Positions 36,900-45,047 of a stretch of 64,000 nt of DNA are shown piece by piece. Below the pieces are notes generated by a model. It searched no databases, had not been told where the DNA came from, and saw only the letters and a list, made by a program, of their open reading frames with translations. The first letter of the stretch is position 1; each line of letters begins with the position of its first letter. Both the position numbers and the translations under genes were made by a program. This DNA is from Aminobacter sp. J41 (GTDB lineage: Bacteria > Pseudomonadota > Alphaproteobacteria > Rhizobiales > Rhizobiaceae), in the NCBI RefSeq assembly GCF_000526635.1, contig NZ_JAGL01000005.1:44503-108502 (forward strand). Direction: 5' to 3'.

Positions 36900-37574
36900 T
36901 TGGCAGCAGACGTGTCGCCTGAAACGGCGAGCGACAACACCTATCGGCGCATCCGCTCCGACATCATCTTCGGCCGACTTGACCCGGGGAAAAAGCTGCG
37001 CCTGGAAAAGTTGCGCGCGCTCTACAACACCTCCGTGAGCACCCTGCGCGAAGTGCTTTACCGGCTGGTATCCGAAGGGCTCGTCACCGCTGAGGGCCAG
37101 CGCGGCTTCGAGGTGGTCGGCATCTCGGTGGCGAACCTGCGCGAGGTGGCGGCAATGCGAAACCTGCTCGAAGGTCACGCGATGCGCCAGTCGTTTGCGT
37201 CCGGCGACATCGAGTGGGAGGGCAGAGTGGTCGCCGCCTACCACAAGCTGTCGCGGCTGGAGGCGATGATGCTCAAGGGTGAGCACGACCAGACGATGCG
37301 GTGGAAGAACTACGACCGCGAGTTCCACGGTGCGCTGATCTCGGCTTGTGGTTCGACGGCTTTGCTCGAAACGCACGCAATCATCTTCGACCAGTTCCTG
37401 CGCTACCAGATACTGGCCGTGATGTTCCGCGGCGACGTGGCAGCAAAGGAACACAAGGAACTGCTCGACTGCGCGCTGGAACGCGACGCCGACCGGGCGC
37501 TGAAGATCCTCGAGCGGCACATAGCCGCCTGCGTCGAATACACCGTGGCGCGTGGCACGCTGCCGGAACGATAG
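36900..37574 (+). CDS. GntR family regulator with FCD domain (first of tandem pair)
   Basis: A 224-residue regulator: an N-terminal winged helix (residues 12-80, with TSVSTLREVLYRLVSEGLV) and a C-terminal FCD ligand domain (about 88-215, with YDREFHGALISACGS). The TTG start at 36900 follows GGGAGGAAA with good spacing; the upstream frame lacks a ribosome binding site. FCD regulators sense small organic acids. It is followed after 48 bases by a close paralogue, then a shikimate dehydrogenase gene, and is divergent from the TRAP unit. Confidence 0.92.
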   Translation: MAADVSPETASDNTYRRIRSDIIFGRLDPGKKLRLEKLRALYNTSVSTLREVLYRLVSEGLVTAEGQRGFEVVGISVANLREVAAMRNLLEGHAMRQSFASGDIEWEGRVVAAYHKLSRLEAMMLKGEHDQTMRWKNYDREFHGALISACGSTALLETHAIIFDQFLRYQILAVMFRGDVAAKEHKELLDCALERDADRALKILERHIAACVEYTVARGTLPER

Positions 37575-37622
37575 AGGCGCAAGCAGGCCCATGCCCACGA
37601 CATCACCGCAAGAGACGCCCAG

Positions 37623-38291
37623 ATGACGGCTGACCATCCCGAGACCATTGGCGAGAACGCTTACCGCCGTATCCGTGCCGACATCATTTTCGGCCGCATC
37701 GCGCCGGGGCAGAAGCTCAAGCTCGACTGGCTCAAGGACACCTACGGCGCCAGCATCTCGACGCTGCGCGAGATCCTGAGCCGCCTGACCTCGGAAGGGC
37801 TGGTCACCGCGGAAGGCCAGCGTGGTTTCGAAGCCTCGCCGGTCTCTGTCGAGAACCTGCGCGATATAGCGGCGTTGCGGCTCCTGCTCGAAGGATTTGC
37901 GCTGGAGCAGTCATTCGCCGCCGGCGACATGGAGTGGGAAGCGCGGATCGTCGCCGCCCACCACAAGCTTGCGGCGCTGGAGACACGCATGCGTGACGGT
38001 GACTTAAGCCAGACCGAGATGTGGAAGCGCTACGACTGGGAGTTCCATCAGGCGCTCATCTCCGCCTGCGGCTCGAAGGTGCTGATGGAGACGCACGCGG
38101 CGGTCTTCGACAAGTACCTGCGCTACCAGATGATCGCGCTGTCGTTCCGCGGTGACATTGCCGCCAACGAACACCAGATCCTGCTGGACGCGGCGCTGAA
38201 GCGCGACGCGGCGACCGCCAAGACGGTACTGGAGCAGCATGTCCAGGGCGGGGTCGAGCACGCGCTCGCAACCGGAACGATCGGAGAATAG
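37623..38291 (+). CDS. GntR family regulator with FCD domain (second of tandem pair)
   Basis: A 222-residue GntR/FCD protein strikingly similar to its upstream neighbour throughout: both share YRRIRxDIIFGR, STLRE, SEGLVTAEGQRGFE and ALISACGS. This points to tandem duplication. Differences cluster in the DNA-contact helix (GASISTLREILSRL against NTSVSTLREVLYRL) and in the ligand domain. The two could form heterodimers or respond to different ligands, for example quinate and shikimate. Starts at ATG 37623. Confidence 0.92.
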   Translation: MTADHPETIGENAYRRIRADIIFGRIAPGQKLKLDWLKDTYGASISTLREILSRLTSEGLVTAEGQRGFEASPVSVENLRDIAALRLLLEGFALEQSFAAGDMEWEARIVAAHHKLAALETRMRDGDLSQTEMWKRYDWEFHQALISACGSKVLMETHAAVFDKYLRYQMIALSFRGDIAANEHQILLDAALKRDAATAKTVLEQHVQGGVEHALATGTIGE

Positions 38292-38443
38292 CTCCGGCAG
38301 GCTACCTCAGCTTTGCGGCGGTGGACATCGGGCTTTCTGAGAAATATAGGATGATGTCAAATATATCGGTTGCGAATTGCAGCCGATCCTTGCCGCGGTG
38401 GGAGGAGTGTCCACCCGGCCACCAGACAGTGAGGATCAGGAAC

Positions 38444-39286
38444 ATGGTTCGGCTCGGGCTGATTGGCGACAACATCAAGCGGTCGAAGTCCCCTTTGCTG
38501 CATCGCCTTGCGGGCGGGCTGTGCGGACTTGAAGTCACCTACGAGCCGCTGATCCCGGCCGACATGGGAATGGACTTCGAAGCGGTCTTTGCATTCTGCC
38601 AGAACGAAGGATTCGCCGGCATCAACATCACCTATCCCTATAAGGAGACCGTGTTTTCGCGGCTGGTGATCGAAGACCCGCGCGTGCGCGCCATTGGCGC
38701 CTGCAACACGGTGCTGTTTCGCGAGGGCGGGCCGTTCGGCCTCAACACCGACTACACCGGCTTCATGACGGCGATCCGCACGGCGCTCGACGGCGACAAG
38801 CCGGGCGTGGTCGCAATGGCGGGCGCGGGCGGTGTCGGCAAGGCAGCGGCCTTCGGAATCGCCGAGCTCGGCGCGAGCGAGCTGCGCATCTTCGACATGG
38901 ATACAGGCAAGGCCAATGCGCTCGCCGATGCACTGCGCGCCAGCGGCACGGCGATGAAGGTCACGGTCGCCGCGAGCGTCGATGAGGCGGTCGAGGGCAC
39001 CGACGGGCTTGTCAACTGCACGCCGCTCGGCATGGATGGCATTCCCGGCACCGCCATTCCGCGCCGGCTGATCCCCGGCCGCCGCTGGGCCTTCGACGCG
39101 GTCTATACGCCGGTCGACACCCACTTCCTGATGGATGCGCGGGCCGAGGGCGTCACGCCGATCAGCGGCTACGAGCTGTTCTTCAACCAGGGCGTCGACG
39201 CCTTCCGGGCCTTCACGGGCCGCGAGGTCGATGCGGTGGCGCTGCGCGCCGCGCTCAAGGCAGAGGAAGCCAAAGCCGCCGCCTGA
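38444..39286 (+). CDS. Shikimate/quinate dehydrogenase family protein
   Basis: A 280-residue oxidoreductase of the AroE family. The substrate-binding SKSPLLH (residues 14-20), catalytic Lys67 in NITYPYK and Asp103 in NTDYTGF are present. The glycine-rich cofactor loop is GAGGVGKAA. Housekeeping AroE usually reads NVTIPHK, so NITYPYK suggests a quinate/shikimate or YdiB/RifI-like branch. ATG 38444 fits the family N-terminus and follows GAGGATCAGG. With aroQ and the TRAP genes it would let the cell draw quinate or shikimate into the dehydroshikimate route. A biosynthetic role cannot be ruled out. Confidence 0.85.
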   Translation: MVRLGLIGDNIKRSKSPLLHRLAGGLCGLEVTYEPLIPADMGMDFEAVFAFCQNEGFAGINITYPYKETVFSRLVIEDPRVRAIGACNTVLFREGGPFGLNTDYTGFMTAIRTALDGDKPGVVAMAGAGGVGKAAAFGIAELGASELRIFDMDTGKANALADALRASGTAMKVTVAASVDEAVEGTDGLVNCTPLGMDGIPGTAIPRRLIPGRRWAFDAVYTPVDTHFLMDARAEGVTPISGYELFFNQGVDAFRAFTGREVDAVALRAALKAEEAKAAA

Positions 39287-39289
39287 CGT

Positions 39290-39330
39290 CGCGCTGGCCA
39301 AAGGGCAGGGCGCGGTTGGACTGTTTTTTT
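39290..39330 (+). terminator. Possible terminator after shikimate dehydrogenase gene
   Basis: A short stem CGCGC (39290-39294) and GCGCG (39310-39314) is followed by a run of seven T residues ending at 39330. The stem is weak and the loop long, but it directly follows the stop codon. Confidence 0.35.
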
Positions 39331-39412
39331 CAGCCGGTTTCCCGCTAGTGTGGCGCCAGGGCCTCCCACGTCCTATGTGGGGGGCAACGACGCGACACGA
39401 ATGGAGAAGTGC

Positions 39413-40933
39413 ATGACTCAGGCTGTGGACGTGAAACAGGAGGCCGCCGCTATCCTCGACGGGCTCGGGGTGCCGCGCGAGGCCTGGACCGGCGGCGACA
39501 TGGCGTCGTTCACGCCGGTTACCGGCGAGGAAATCGCCCGGCTGAAGACGACCGCAGATCCTGCGAAGGCAATCGAGGCCGCGCATGCGGCGTTCCTGGA
39601 GTGGCGCATGGTGCCGGCCCCGAAGCGCGGCGAGCTGGTACGCCTGCTCGGCGAGGAACTGCGTGCCGCCAAGGCCGATCTCGGCCGGCTGGTGTCGATC
39701 GAGGCAGGGAAGATACCGTCGGAAGGTCTCGGCGAAGTGCAGGAGATGATCGACATCTGCGACTTCGCGGTCGGTCTGTCGCGCCAGCTCTATGGCCTGA
39801 CCATCGCAACCGAACGTCCGGGCCATCGCATGATGGAAACTTGGCACCCGCTCGGCGTCGTCGGCATCATCTCAGCCTTTAACTTCCCGGTCGCCGTCTG
39901 GTCGTGGAACGCAGCGCTCGCGCTCGTCTGCGGCAACTCGATCGTCTGGAAGCCGTCGGAAAAGACGCCGCTCACCGCGCTCGCCAGCCAGACGATCCTT
40001 GAGCGCGCCATCGCGCGCTTCGGCGAGGCGCCGAAGAACCTCAGCACCGTGCTGATCGGCGGCCGCGACACCGGCGAGGCACTGGTCGACCATCCGAAGG
40101 TCGCGCTGGTCTCTGCCACCGGCTCGACCCGCATGGGGCGCGAGGTTGGCCCGCGCCTTGCGCGCCGGTTCGCCCGCTCGATCCTCGAGCTCGGCGGCAA
40201 CAATGGCGGCATCGTCTGCCCGTCCGCAGATCTCGACATGGCCCTGCGCGCCATCGCCTTCGGCGCGATGGGAACCGCTGGCCAGCGCTGCACCACGCTG
40301 CGTCGCCTGTTCGTGCATGAGAGCGTCTACGACCAGATCGTTCCACGCCTGAAGAAGGCCTATGAAAGCGTCTCCGTCAGCAATCCGCTCGAAACTTCGG
40401 CGCTGGTCGGTCCGCTGATCGACAAGGCGGCGTTCGACAATATGCAGAAGGCGCTGGAAGCCGCTAAGGCTGCCGGCGGCAGCATCACCGGCGGCAGCCG
40501 CGTCCTCGAAGCTGGCAAGGAGACCGCCTACTATGTCCGTCCGGCGCTGGTCGAAATGCCGGAGCAGGTGGGGCCGGTGCTGGAAGAGACCTTCGCGCCG
40601 ATCCTCTACGTGATGAAGTATTCCGACTTTGACGAGGCGCTTCGCCTGCACAATGCGGTGGCAGCGGGCCTGTCGTCCTCGATCTTCACGCTCAACATGC
40701 AGGAGGCCGAGCGCTTCCTTGCAGCCGATGGCTCCGACTGCGGCATCGCCAACGTCAATATCGGCACGTCGGGTGCGGAAATCGGTGGCGCGTTCGGCGG
40801 CGAGAAGGAGACCGGCGGCGGTCGCGAGAGCGGCTCGGATGCCTGGAAGGCCTACATGCGGCGCGCGACCAACACAATCAACTACTCGAAGGCGCTGCCG
40901 CTCGCCCAAGGCGTTTCCTTCGACATCGACTAA
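39413..40933 (+). CDS. Aldehyde dehydrogenase, ALDH7/AmaB type
   Basis: A 506-residue NAD-dependent aldehyde dehydrogenase. It resembles the ALDH7 group, which oxidises alpha-aminoadipate semialdehyde in lysine breakdown (AmaB) and related semialdehydes. NAD-site segments ISAFNFPVAVW and GSTRMGREV, the general-base glutamate in LELGGNN and catalytic Cys293 in GQRCTT are intact. The C-terminal GSDAWKAYMRRATNTINYS is typical of ALDH7. ATG 39413 fits the family. A small stem (39365-39381) lies in its leader. It is followed by a GC-rich hairpin, so it is probably a single-gene unit. Confidence 0.92.
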   Translation: MTQAVDVKQEAAAILDGLGVPREAWTGGDMASFTPVTGEEIARLKTTADPAKAIEAAHAAFLEWRMVPAPKRGELVRLLGEELRAAKADLGRLVSIEAGKIPSEGLGEVQEMIDICDFAVGLSRQLYGLTIATERPGHRMMETWHPLGVVGIISAFNFPVAVWSWNAALALVCGNSIVWKPSEKTPLTALASQTILERAIARFGEAPKNLSTVLIGGRDTGEALVDHPKVALVSATGSTRMGREVGPRLARRFARSILELGGNNGGIVCPSADLDMALRAIAFGAMGTAGQRCTTLRRLFVHESVYDQIVPRLKKAYESVSVSNPLETSALVGPLIDKAAFDNMQKALEAAKAAGGSITGGSRVLEAGKETAYYVRPALVEMPEQVGPVLEETFAPILYVMKYSDFDEALRLHNAVAAGLSSSIFTLNMQEAERFLAADGSDCGIANVNIGTSGAEIGGAFGGEKETGGGRESGSDAWKAYMRRATNTINYSKALPLAQGVSFDID

Positions 40934-40952
40934 GGAAGTCCTTTCTTCCACG

Positions 40953-40976
40953 GCCCTTCCCCTGCAGGGGAGGGGC
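40953..40976. terminator. GC-rich hairpin after the aldehyde dehydrogenase gene
   Basis: GCCCTTCCCC, loop TGCA, GGGGAGGGGC: a 10-bp stem with one G-T pair, 20 bases after the stop codon. It resembles the central hairpin of the family A/B repeats but lacks their flanks. No T-run. Confidence 0.5.
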
Positions 40977-41042
40977 TGCTTCCAGAGGTGACGGAACGAA
41001 GGGCTTCGACGTCACGTTCATGATGTCCAACGGAGAGACATC

Positions 41043-41549
41043 ATGAAAGAGCAACAGCACGACAACCCGGCCACCCCCGAAGAAGTCGCAGACCGCGTCT
41101 GGGAGCTCGCCGAGCAGATCGACATCTGCATGCTGACCACGTGGACGGGCGAAGAACAGCACAGCCGGCCGATGTCGGCGCGCCCGCGTCGCGATGAAAA
41201 CGCGTTCTACTTCCTGACGGACATTTCGGGCGAGAAGAAGGGCGAGATCGAGCGCTTCCCGACAGTGTCGATGGCCTGGGCGGACAATAGCAACTACCGC
41301 TATGTCCTTGTCTCAGGCCGGGCAGAAGTCTCCAACGACCGCGCCAAAATCGCGGAGCTCTGGTCGAAGATGGATGAGATCTGGTGGGAGGATAAGGACG
41401 ATCCGACCATCCGGCTGCTCAAGGTAACGCCCGAGCGGGCCGAAATCTGGGACAGCCCGAACAAGGTGATCACTGGCGCGAAGATGCTGATGTCCTTCGT
41501 CACCGGCGCGGCACCCAAGCTCGGCGACAACGCCGAGGTTCGTCTCTGA
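41043..41549 (+). CDS. Pyridoxamine 5'-phosphate oxidase-fold protein (general stress protein 26-like)
   Basis: A 168-residue split-barrel flavin-binding protein of the PNPOx-like group. The order is W-x-L-x-E-Q-I-D-I-C-M-L-T-T, RPMSARPRRDENAFYFLTDISGEK, and a C-terminal R-A-E-I-W-D segment. These proteins bind FMN or F420 and are linked to stress or cofactor reduction; true PNP oxidase (PdxH) is longer and has extra conserved ends. ATG 41043 is preceded by GGAGAGACATC. Stands alone, converging on dadA. Confidence 0.88.
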   Translation: MKEQQHDNPATPEEVADRVWELAEQIDICMLTTWTGEEQHSRPMSARPRRDENAFYFLTDISGEKKGEIERFPTVSMAWADNSNYRYVLVSGRAEVSNDRAKIAELWSKMDEIWWEDKDDPTIRLLKVTPERAEIWDSPNKVITGAKMLMSFVTGAAPKLGDNAEVRL

Positions 41550-41566
41550 ATTACCTGATCCTGACC

Positions 41567-41589
41567 CGGTCAGCCGTAGCGGCTGACCG
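41567..41589. terminator. Bidirectional hairpin between convergent genes, overlapping the dadA end
   Basis: CGGTCAGCCG (41567-41576), loop TAG, CGGCTGACCG (41580-41589): a perfect 10-bp stem. It covers the stop codon and last residues of dadA and follows the PNPOx-like gene by 17 bases, so it could end transcripts from both sides. Confidence 0.5.
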
Positions 41590-42820
41590 AGAGGTCGCTG
41601 GTGTCGATGTCCGGCTTCTTGCCGCTGACGAGATCGCTGATGACGCGGGCCGAGCCCGTGCTCATCGTCCAGCCAAGCGTGCCGTGGCCGGTGTTGAGGA
41701 ACAGGCCCTTGATGTGGGTCGCGCCGATCACCGGCGTGCCATCCGGCGTCATCGGGCGCAGGCCAGACCAGTAGATCGCCTTGGAAATGTCGCCACCGGG
41801 GAAGAGGTCGGTCACCGAGTGGTCGAGCGTGCTGCGGCGCCGCGCACTGAGGTCGTTGGTGTAGCCGGAGATCTCGGCCATGCCGCCGACGCGGATGCGA
41901 TCGCCAAGGCGGGTGATCGCGATCTTGTAGGTCTCGTCCATGACGGTCGAGACCGGCGCGCGGGCGAGATTCACAACCGGCATGGTCAGCGAGTAGCCCT
42001 TCACCGGGTAGACCGGCAGGTGGATGCCGAGCGGCTTGACGAGCAGCGGCGAGTAGCTGCCGAGCGCGACGACGACCGCGTCGGCGGTGAGCTTGCCGGT
42101 CTTGGTGTTGACGCCGCGCACCACGCCTGCCTCGACGTCGAGCCCGGTGATGTGGGTGTCATAGAGGAATTTTACCCCGATTTCCTGCGCCTTGGCGGCG
42201 AGGGCATTGGCAAACTTGAAACAGTCGCCAGTCTCGTCCTGCGGGGTGAGCAGGCCGCCGACGATCTTTTCGCGCACATGCGCAAGCGCCGGCTCGGCAC
42301 GGATACAGCCGTCGCGATCGAGCACCTCGTAAGGAATGCCATCGGCAGCGAGCGCCTTTACGTCCTTTGCGGACGCGTCTAGCTGCGCTTGGGTGCGGAA
42401 GAGCTGCAGCGTGCCCTTCATGCCCTCATCATAGGAGATGCCGGTCTCCTCGCGCAGGGCTGCGAGCGAGATGCGGCTGTAGTCGGAAAGGCGCAGCATG
42501 CGGCTCTTGTTGATCGCGTAGCGCTCGGCCGTGCAGTTCATCAGCATGCGAACCAGCCAGGACAGCATCGCCTGATCGACCTTCGGACGCAGGATCAGCG
42601 GCGCATGCTTCATGAACAGCCACTTGATGGCTTTCACCGGAATGCCGGGAGCTGCCCAAGGCGAGCAGTAGCCAAAGGAGACCTCGCCTGCATTGGCGTA
42701 GCTGGTCTCAAGGGCCGGACCCTGCTGGCGGTCGACGACCGTCACCTCATGTCCTGCCTTGGCCAGCTGATAGGCGGATGTTACGCCTATGATGCCCGCG
42801 CCGAGAACAATAACCTTCAT
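41570..42820 (-). CDS. dadA: D-amino acid dehydrogenase DadA
   Basis: A membrane-associated flavoprotein that oxidises D-alanine and other D-amino acids to 2-oxo acids, passing electrons to the respiratory chain. The FAD fold GAGIIG (residues 7-12), the [22 protein letters not shown] segment and the C-terminal [23 protein letters not shown] are typical. ATG 42820 gives 416 residues, the family length; the frame upstream overlaps alr and is spurious. It is second in the alr-dadA unit, so L-alanine is racemised and the D-form burned. A divergent Lrp regulator lies upstream. Confidence 0.95.
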   Translation of the reverse strand: MKVIVLGAGIIGVTSAYQLAKAGHEVTVVDRQQGPALETSYANAGEVSFGYCSPWAAPGIPVKAIKWLFMKHAPLILRPKVDQAMLSWLVRMLMNCTAERYAINKSRMLRLSDYSRISLAALREETGISYDEGMKGTLQLFRTQAQLDASAKDVKALAADGIPYEVLDRDGCIRAEPALAHVREKIVGGLLTPQDETGDCFKFANALAAKAQEIGVKFLYDTHITGLDVEAGVVRGVNTKTGKLTADAVVVALGSYSPLLVKPLGIHLPVYPVKGYSLTMPVVNLARAPVSTVMDETYKIAITRLGDRIRVGGMAEISGYTNDLSARRRSTLDHSVTDLFPGGDISKAIYWSGLRPMTPDGTPVIGATHIKGLFLNTGHGTLGWTMSTGSARVISDLVSGKKPDIDTSDLSVSRYG

Positions 42821-42855
42821 GATGCCCCTCTGTATGCTTCTGCTCTTATTGCCGG

Positions 42856-43977
42856 TCAGACGTAGCGCCGCCGGTATCTGCTGCCGAGACTGGTGAGAAT
42901 TTCGTAGGAGATGGTGCCGGCGGCCGTTGCGACATCGTCGAGCGTCTGGTTCGGGCCGATCACCTCGACGAAGGTCCCAAGGTCGAGCGCGCCTTCCGGC
43001 AGCGCTGAGACGTCGATGATGATTGAATCCATCGAGACGCGGCCGACGATCGGCAGGCGCGTGCCCTCGAAATAGACCGCGCCGCGGTTGCTGAGCGTGC
43101 GCGGAAGCCCGTCCGCGTAGCCGGCGGCGATGGTGGCGAGGCGCATTTCGCTCGTCGCAACGAAGCTCGCGCCGTAGCCGATGGCGGCACCTGCCGGCAC
43201 CTTGCGCGTCTGGACGACGGCGACGTCGAGGCGGACGACCGGCTCCATCGGATTGGCAACGCCGAAGGTGGGCGCGCCGCCATAGAGTGCGATGCCCGGG
43301 CGCACCAGCGAGCCGTGGTAGTCGGCGCCGAGGAAGACGCCGCCGGAATTGGCGAAGCAGAGCTTGCAACCGGCGAATTCGCTTGCGGCGCGATGCATTT
43401 CGGCAAGCTGGCGCGCGTTCTGCGGATGGTCGGCCTCATCGGCGCAGGCGAGGTGGCTCATGATGAAGCGGACTTCAAGATCGCCGCCTGCCAGAATTTC
43501 GCTGACGCTTCCCCGCTCTTCCGGAGCGATGCCGAGGCGCGACATGCCGGTGTCGAATTGCAGAACGACGGGAAGCTTGCGGCGGAGCTCGATCGCCGTG
43601 TCGCGCCAGCGCTTCAGCTGCTGCAGGGAATTGGCGACTGGAGTGGCGTTGATACGAGCGCAAAGCCCTTCATTGCCTGGCTGGAGGCCATTCAGCACGT
43701 AGAGGCGTGCGTCATCCGGAAGTGCGGGGCGCAGCTCAACCGCTTCGACGAATTCGGCGACGAAGAAGTCGCGGCAGCCTTCTTCGAGAAGGGCGGCCGT
43801 CACCTCGCGGGCGCCAAGGCCGTAGGCGTTTGCCTTGACCACGCCGGCGGCGCGAGCAGGCGCCACCTGACGCGAGATCAGCGCATAGTTCCGGCGCAGC
43901 GCCTTAAGGTCGATCGTCAGATGGCCCGAAGGCACGACCTCATCAATCAGACCAGCATTGAGCGTCATGTAAGTCAC
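42856..43977 (-). CDS. Alanine racemase (catabolic, DadX-type)
   Basis: A 373-residue PLP enzyme that interconverts L- and D-alanine. Catalytic Lys48 in [10 protein letters not shown], the second base tyrosine in IGYGASF, and [13 protein letters not shown] with the substrate methionine are present. KANAYG with Asn replaces the common KADAYG, a minor variant. It is the promoter-proximal gene of alr-dadA, 35 bases before dadA. The linkage to dadA and lrp points to alanine catabolism (dadX role) and not only peptidoglycan supply. Confidence 0.94.
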   Translation of the reverse strand: MTYMTLNAGLIDEVVPSGHLTIDLKALRRNYALISRQVAPARAAGVVKANAYGLGAREVTAALLEEGCRDFFVAEFVEAVELRPALPDDARLYVLNGLQPGNEGLCARINATPVANSLQQLKRWRDTAIELRRKLPVVLQFDTGMSRLGIAPEERGSVSEILAGGDLEVRFIMSHLACADEADHPQNARQLAEMHRAASEFAGCKLCFANSGGVFLGADYHGSLVRPGIALYGGAPTFGVANPMEPVVRLDVAVVQTRKVPAGAAIGYGASFVATSEMRLATIAAGYADGLPRTLSNRGAVYFEGTRLPIVGRVSMDSIIIDVSALPEGALDLGTFVEVIGPNQTLDDVATAAGTISYEILTSLGSRYRRRYV

Positions 43978-44038
43978 ATCGCACTCCCATTATCCGGTCA
44001 GCGTATCGAATGATCGACGGAATTTCCCGCCGATTTCT

Positions 44039-44082
44039 TGCATGAAATTCGACGCGTGCGTGCTAGGGTGCAGGAAATTCGA
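44039..44082. promoter_or_regulatory. Direct repeats, candidate Lrp binding sites between alr and lrp
   Basis: TGCATGAAATTCGA (44039-44052) and TGCAGGAAATTCGA (44069-44082) are direct repeats 30 bases apart, almost three DNA turns, differing at one base. A third GGAATTT-containing stretch lies near 44019. Lrp/AsnC octamers wrap several phased sites, so this region probably gives alanine-responsive control of alr-dadA and autoregulation. The second repeat ends 19 bases before the lrp start. Confidence 0.5.
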
Positions 44083-44101
44083 AGCTTTGGAATAAAATGC
44101 G

Positions 44102-44566
44102 ATGCTGGAATATGACCGGATCGATCGCGAGATCCTCCGCCTGCTGAGGCTCGACGGGCGCATGTCTAACGCTAAGCTTGCCGAGGAAGTGGGCCTGTCG
44201 CCGTCGGCGTGCCTGCGCCGCGTGAAGATGATGGAGCAGTCGGGCCTGATCCGCGGCTACACGGCCATTGTCGACCCTGCCCGCACCGAGGCGACCATCG
44301 CCGTCATCATCAACATCACGCTCGAGCGCCAGACCGAGGAGTATCTCGACCGGTTCGAGGCAGCCGTGCGCAAGTACCCCGAGATCAAGGAGTGCTTCCT
44401 GATGACGGGTGGTGCCGACTACCTGCTGCGCGTCGAGGTGAGCAATGCGGGTGAGTTCGAGCGGATCCACAAGGAGATCCTGTCGAAAATGCCGGGCGTG
44501 CTGCGCATCCATTCGAGCTTCGCGATCCGCAACGTGCTGGCAACGAGGACGCGGGCGCGCAGCTGA
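44102..44566 (+). CDS. Lrp/AsnC family regulator (likely DadR-type)
   Basis: A 154-residue regulator: an N-terminal helix-turn-helix (LDREILRLLRLDGRMSNAKLAEEVGLSPSACLRRV-type region, residues 5-42) and a C-terminal RAM/ACT-like ligand domain (about 65-145, with GGADYLLRVE). It is divergent from alr-dadA, the standard place for a specific activator of alanine catabolism. Phased direct repeats in the shared promoter region support this. Ligand presumably alanine. Confidence 0.92.
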   Translation: MLEYDRIDREILRLLRLDGRMSNAKLAEEVGLSPSACLRRVKMMEQSGLIRGYTAIVDPARTEATIAVIINITLERQTEEYLDRFEAAVRKYPEIKECFLMTGGADYLLRVEVSNAGEFERIHKEILSKMPGVLRIHSSFAIRNVLATRTRARS

Positions 44567-44678
44567 GCGGCAGTAATGACGCGGAGCGTGTCGGTCAGGA
44601 CATGGCGAAAAAAATGGACCGATGCTGTCGGCGGGACGCATAGTGCTTCGTCTTGCAATCAGACGACAGGAACGCGCC

Positions 44679-45047
44679 ATGCTCTATGCTATTTTGTGCT
44701 ACAACAACGAGGCAGCCGTCTGCGGCCTTTCACCGGAAGAAGATGCGAAGATGATGGCCGGCGTGCGCCGCGCCGAGGAGAAGATTCTCGAGCGCGGCAA
44801 GTTCGGCCCGCGCCTGCGGCTGATGCCGACGACCGCGGCGACATTCGTCAAGGCGGGCAAGGATCCCCTCGTCATCGATGGCCCCTTCGCGGAAACCAAG
44901 GAACAGCTCCTCGGCTTCTGGATCATCGAATGCGACTCCCTTGAAGATGCCATCGAGGCGGGCAAGCACCTCGCACGAGAGCGTGAATATGGCGGCATCG
45001 AGGTGCGGCCGATCTCGGCCTACAATCCCCCGGGAGTTCAGGATTGA
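44679..45047 (+). CDS. YciI-like DGPF-domain protein
   Basis: A 122-residue dimeric alpha/beta-barrel protein of the YCII/DGPF family. The hallmark appears as VIDGPFAETKEQLLGFWIIE near residues 65-84, preceded by M-L-Y-A-I-L-C-Y. ATG 44679 starts the conserved first strand. The family is widely paired with ECF-type sigma factors, as here: its stop overlaps the TTG start of the sigma factor gene. The biochemical role is unknown. Confidence 0.9.
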   Translation: MLYAILCYNNEAAVCGLSPEEDAKMMAGVRRAEEKILERGKFGPRLRLMPTTAATFVKAGKDPLVIDGPFAETKEQLLGFWIIECDSLEDAIEAGKHLAREREYGGIEVRPISAYNPPGVQD

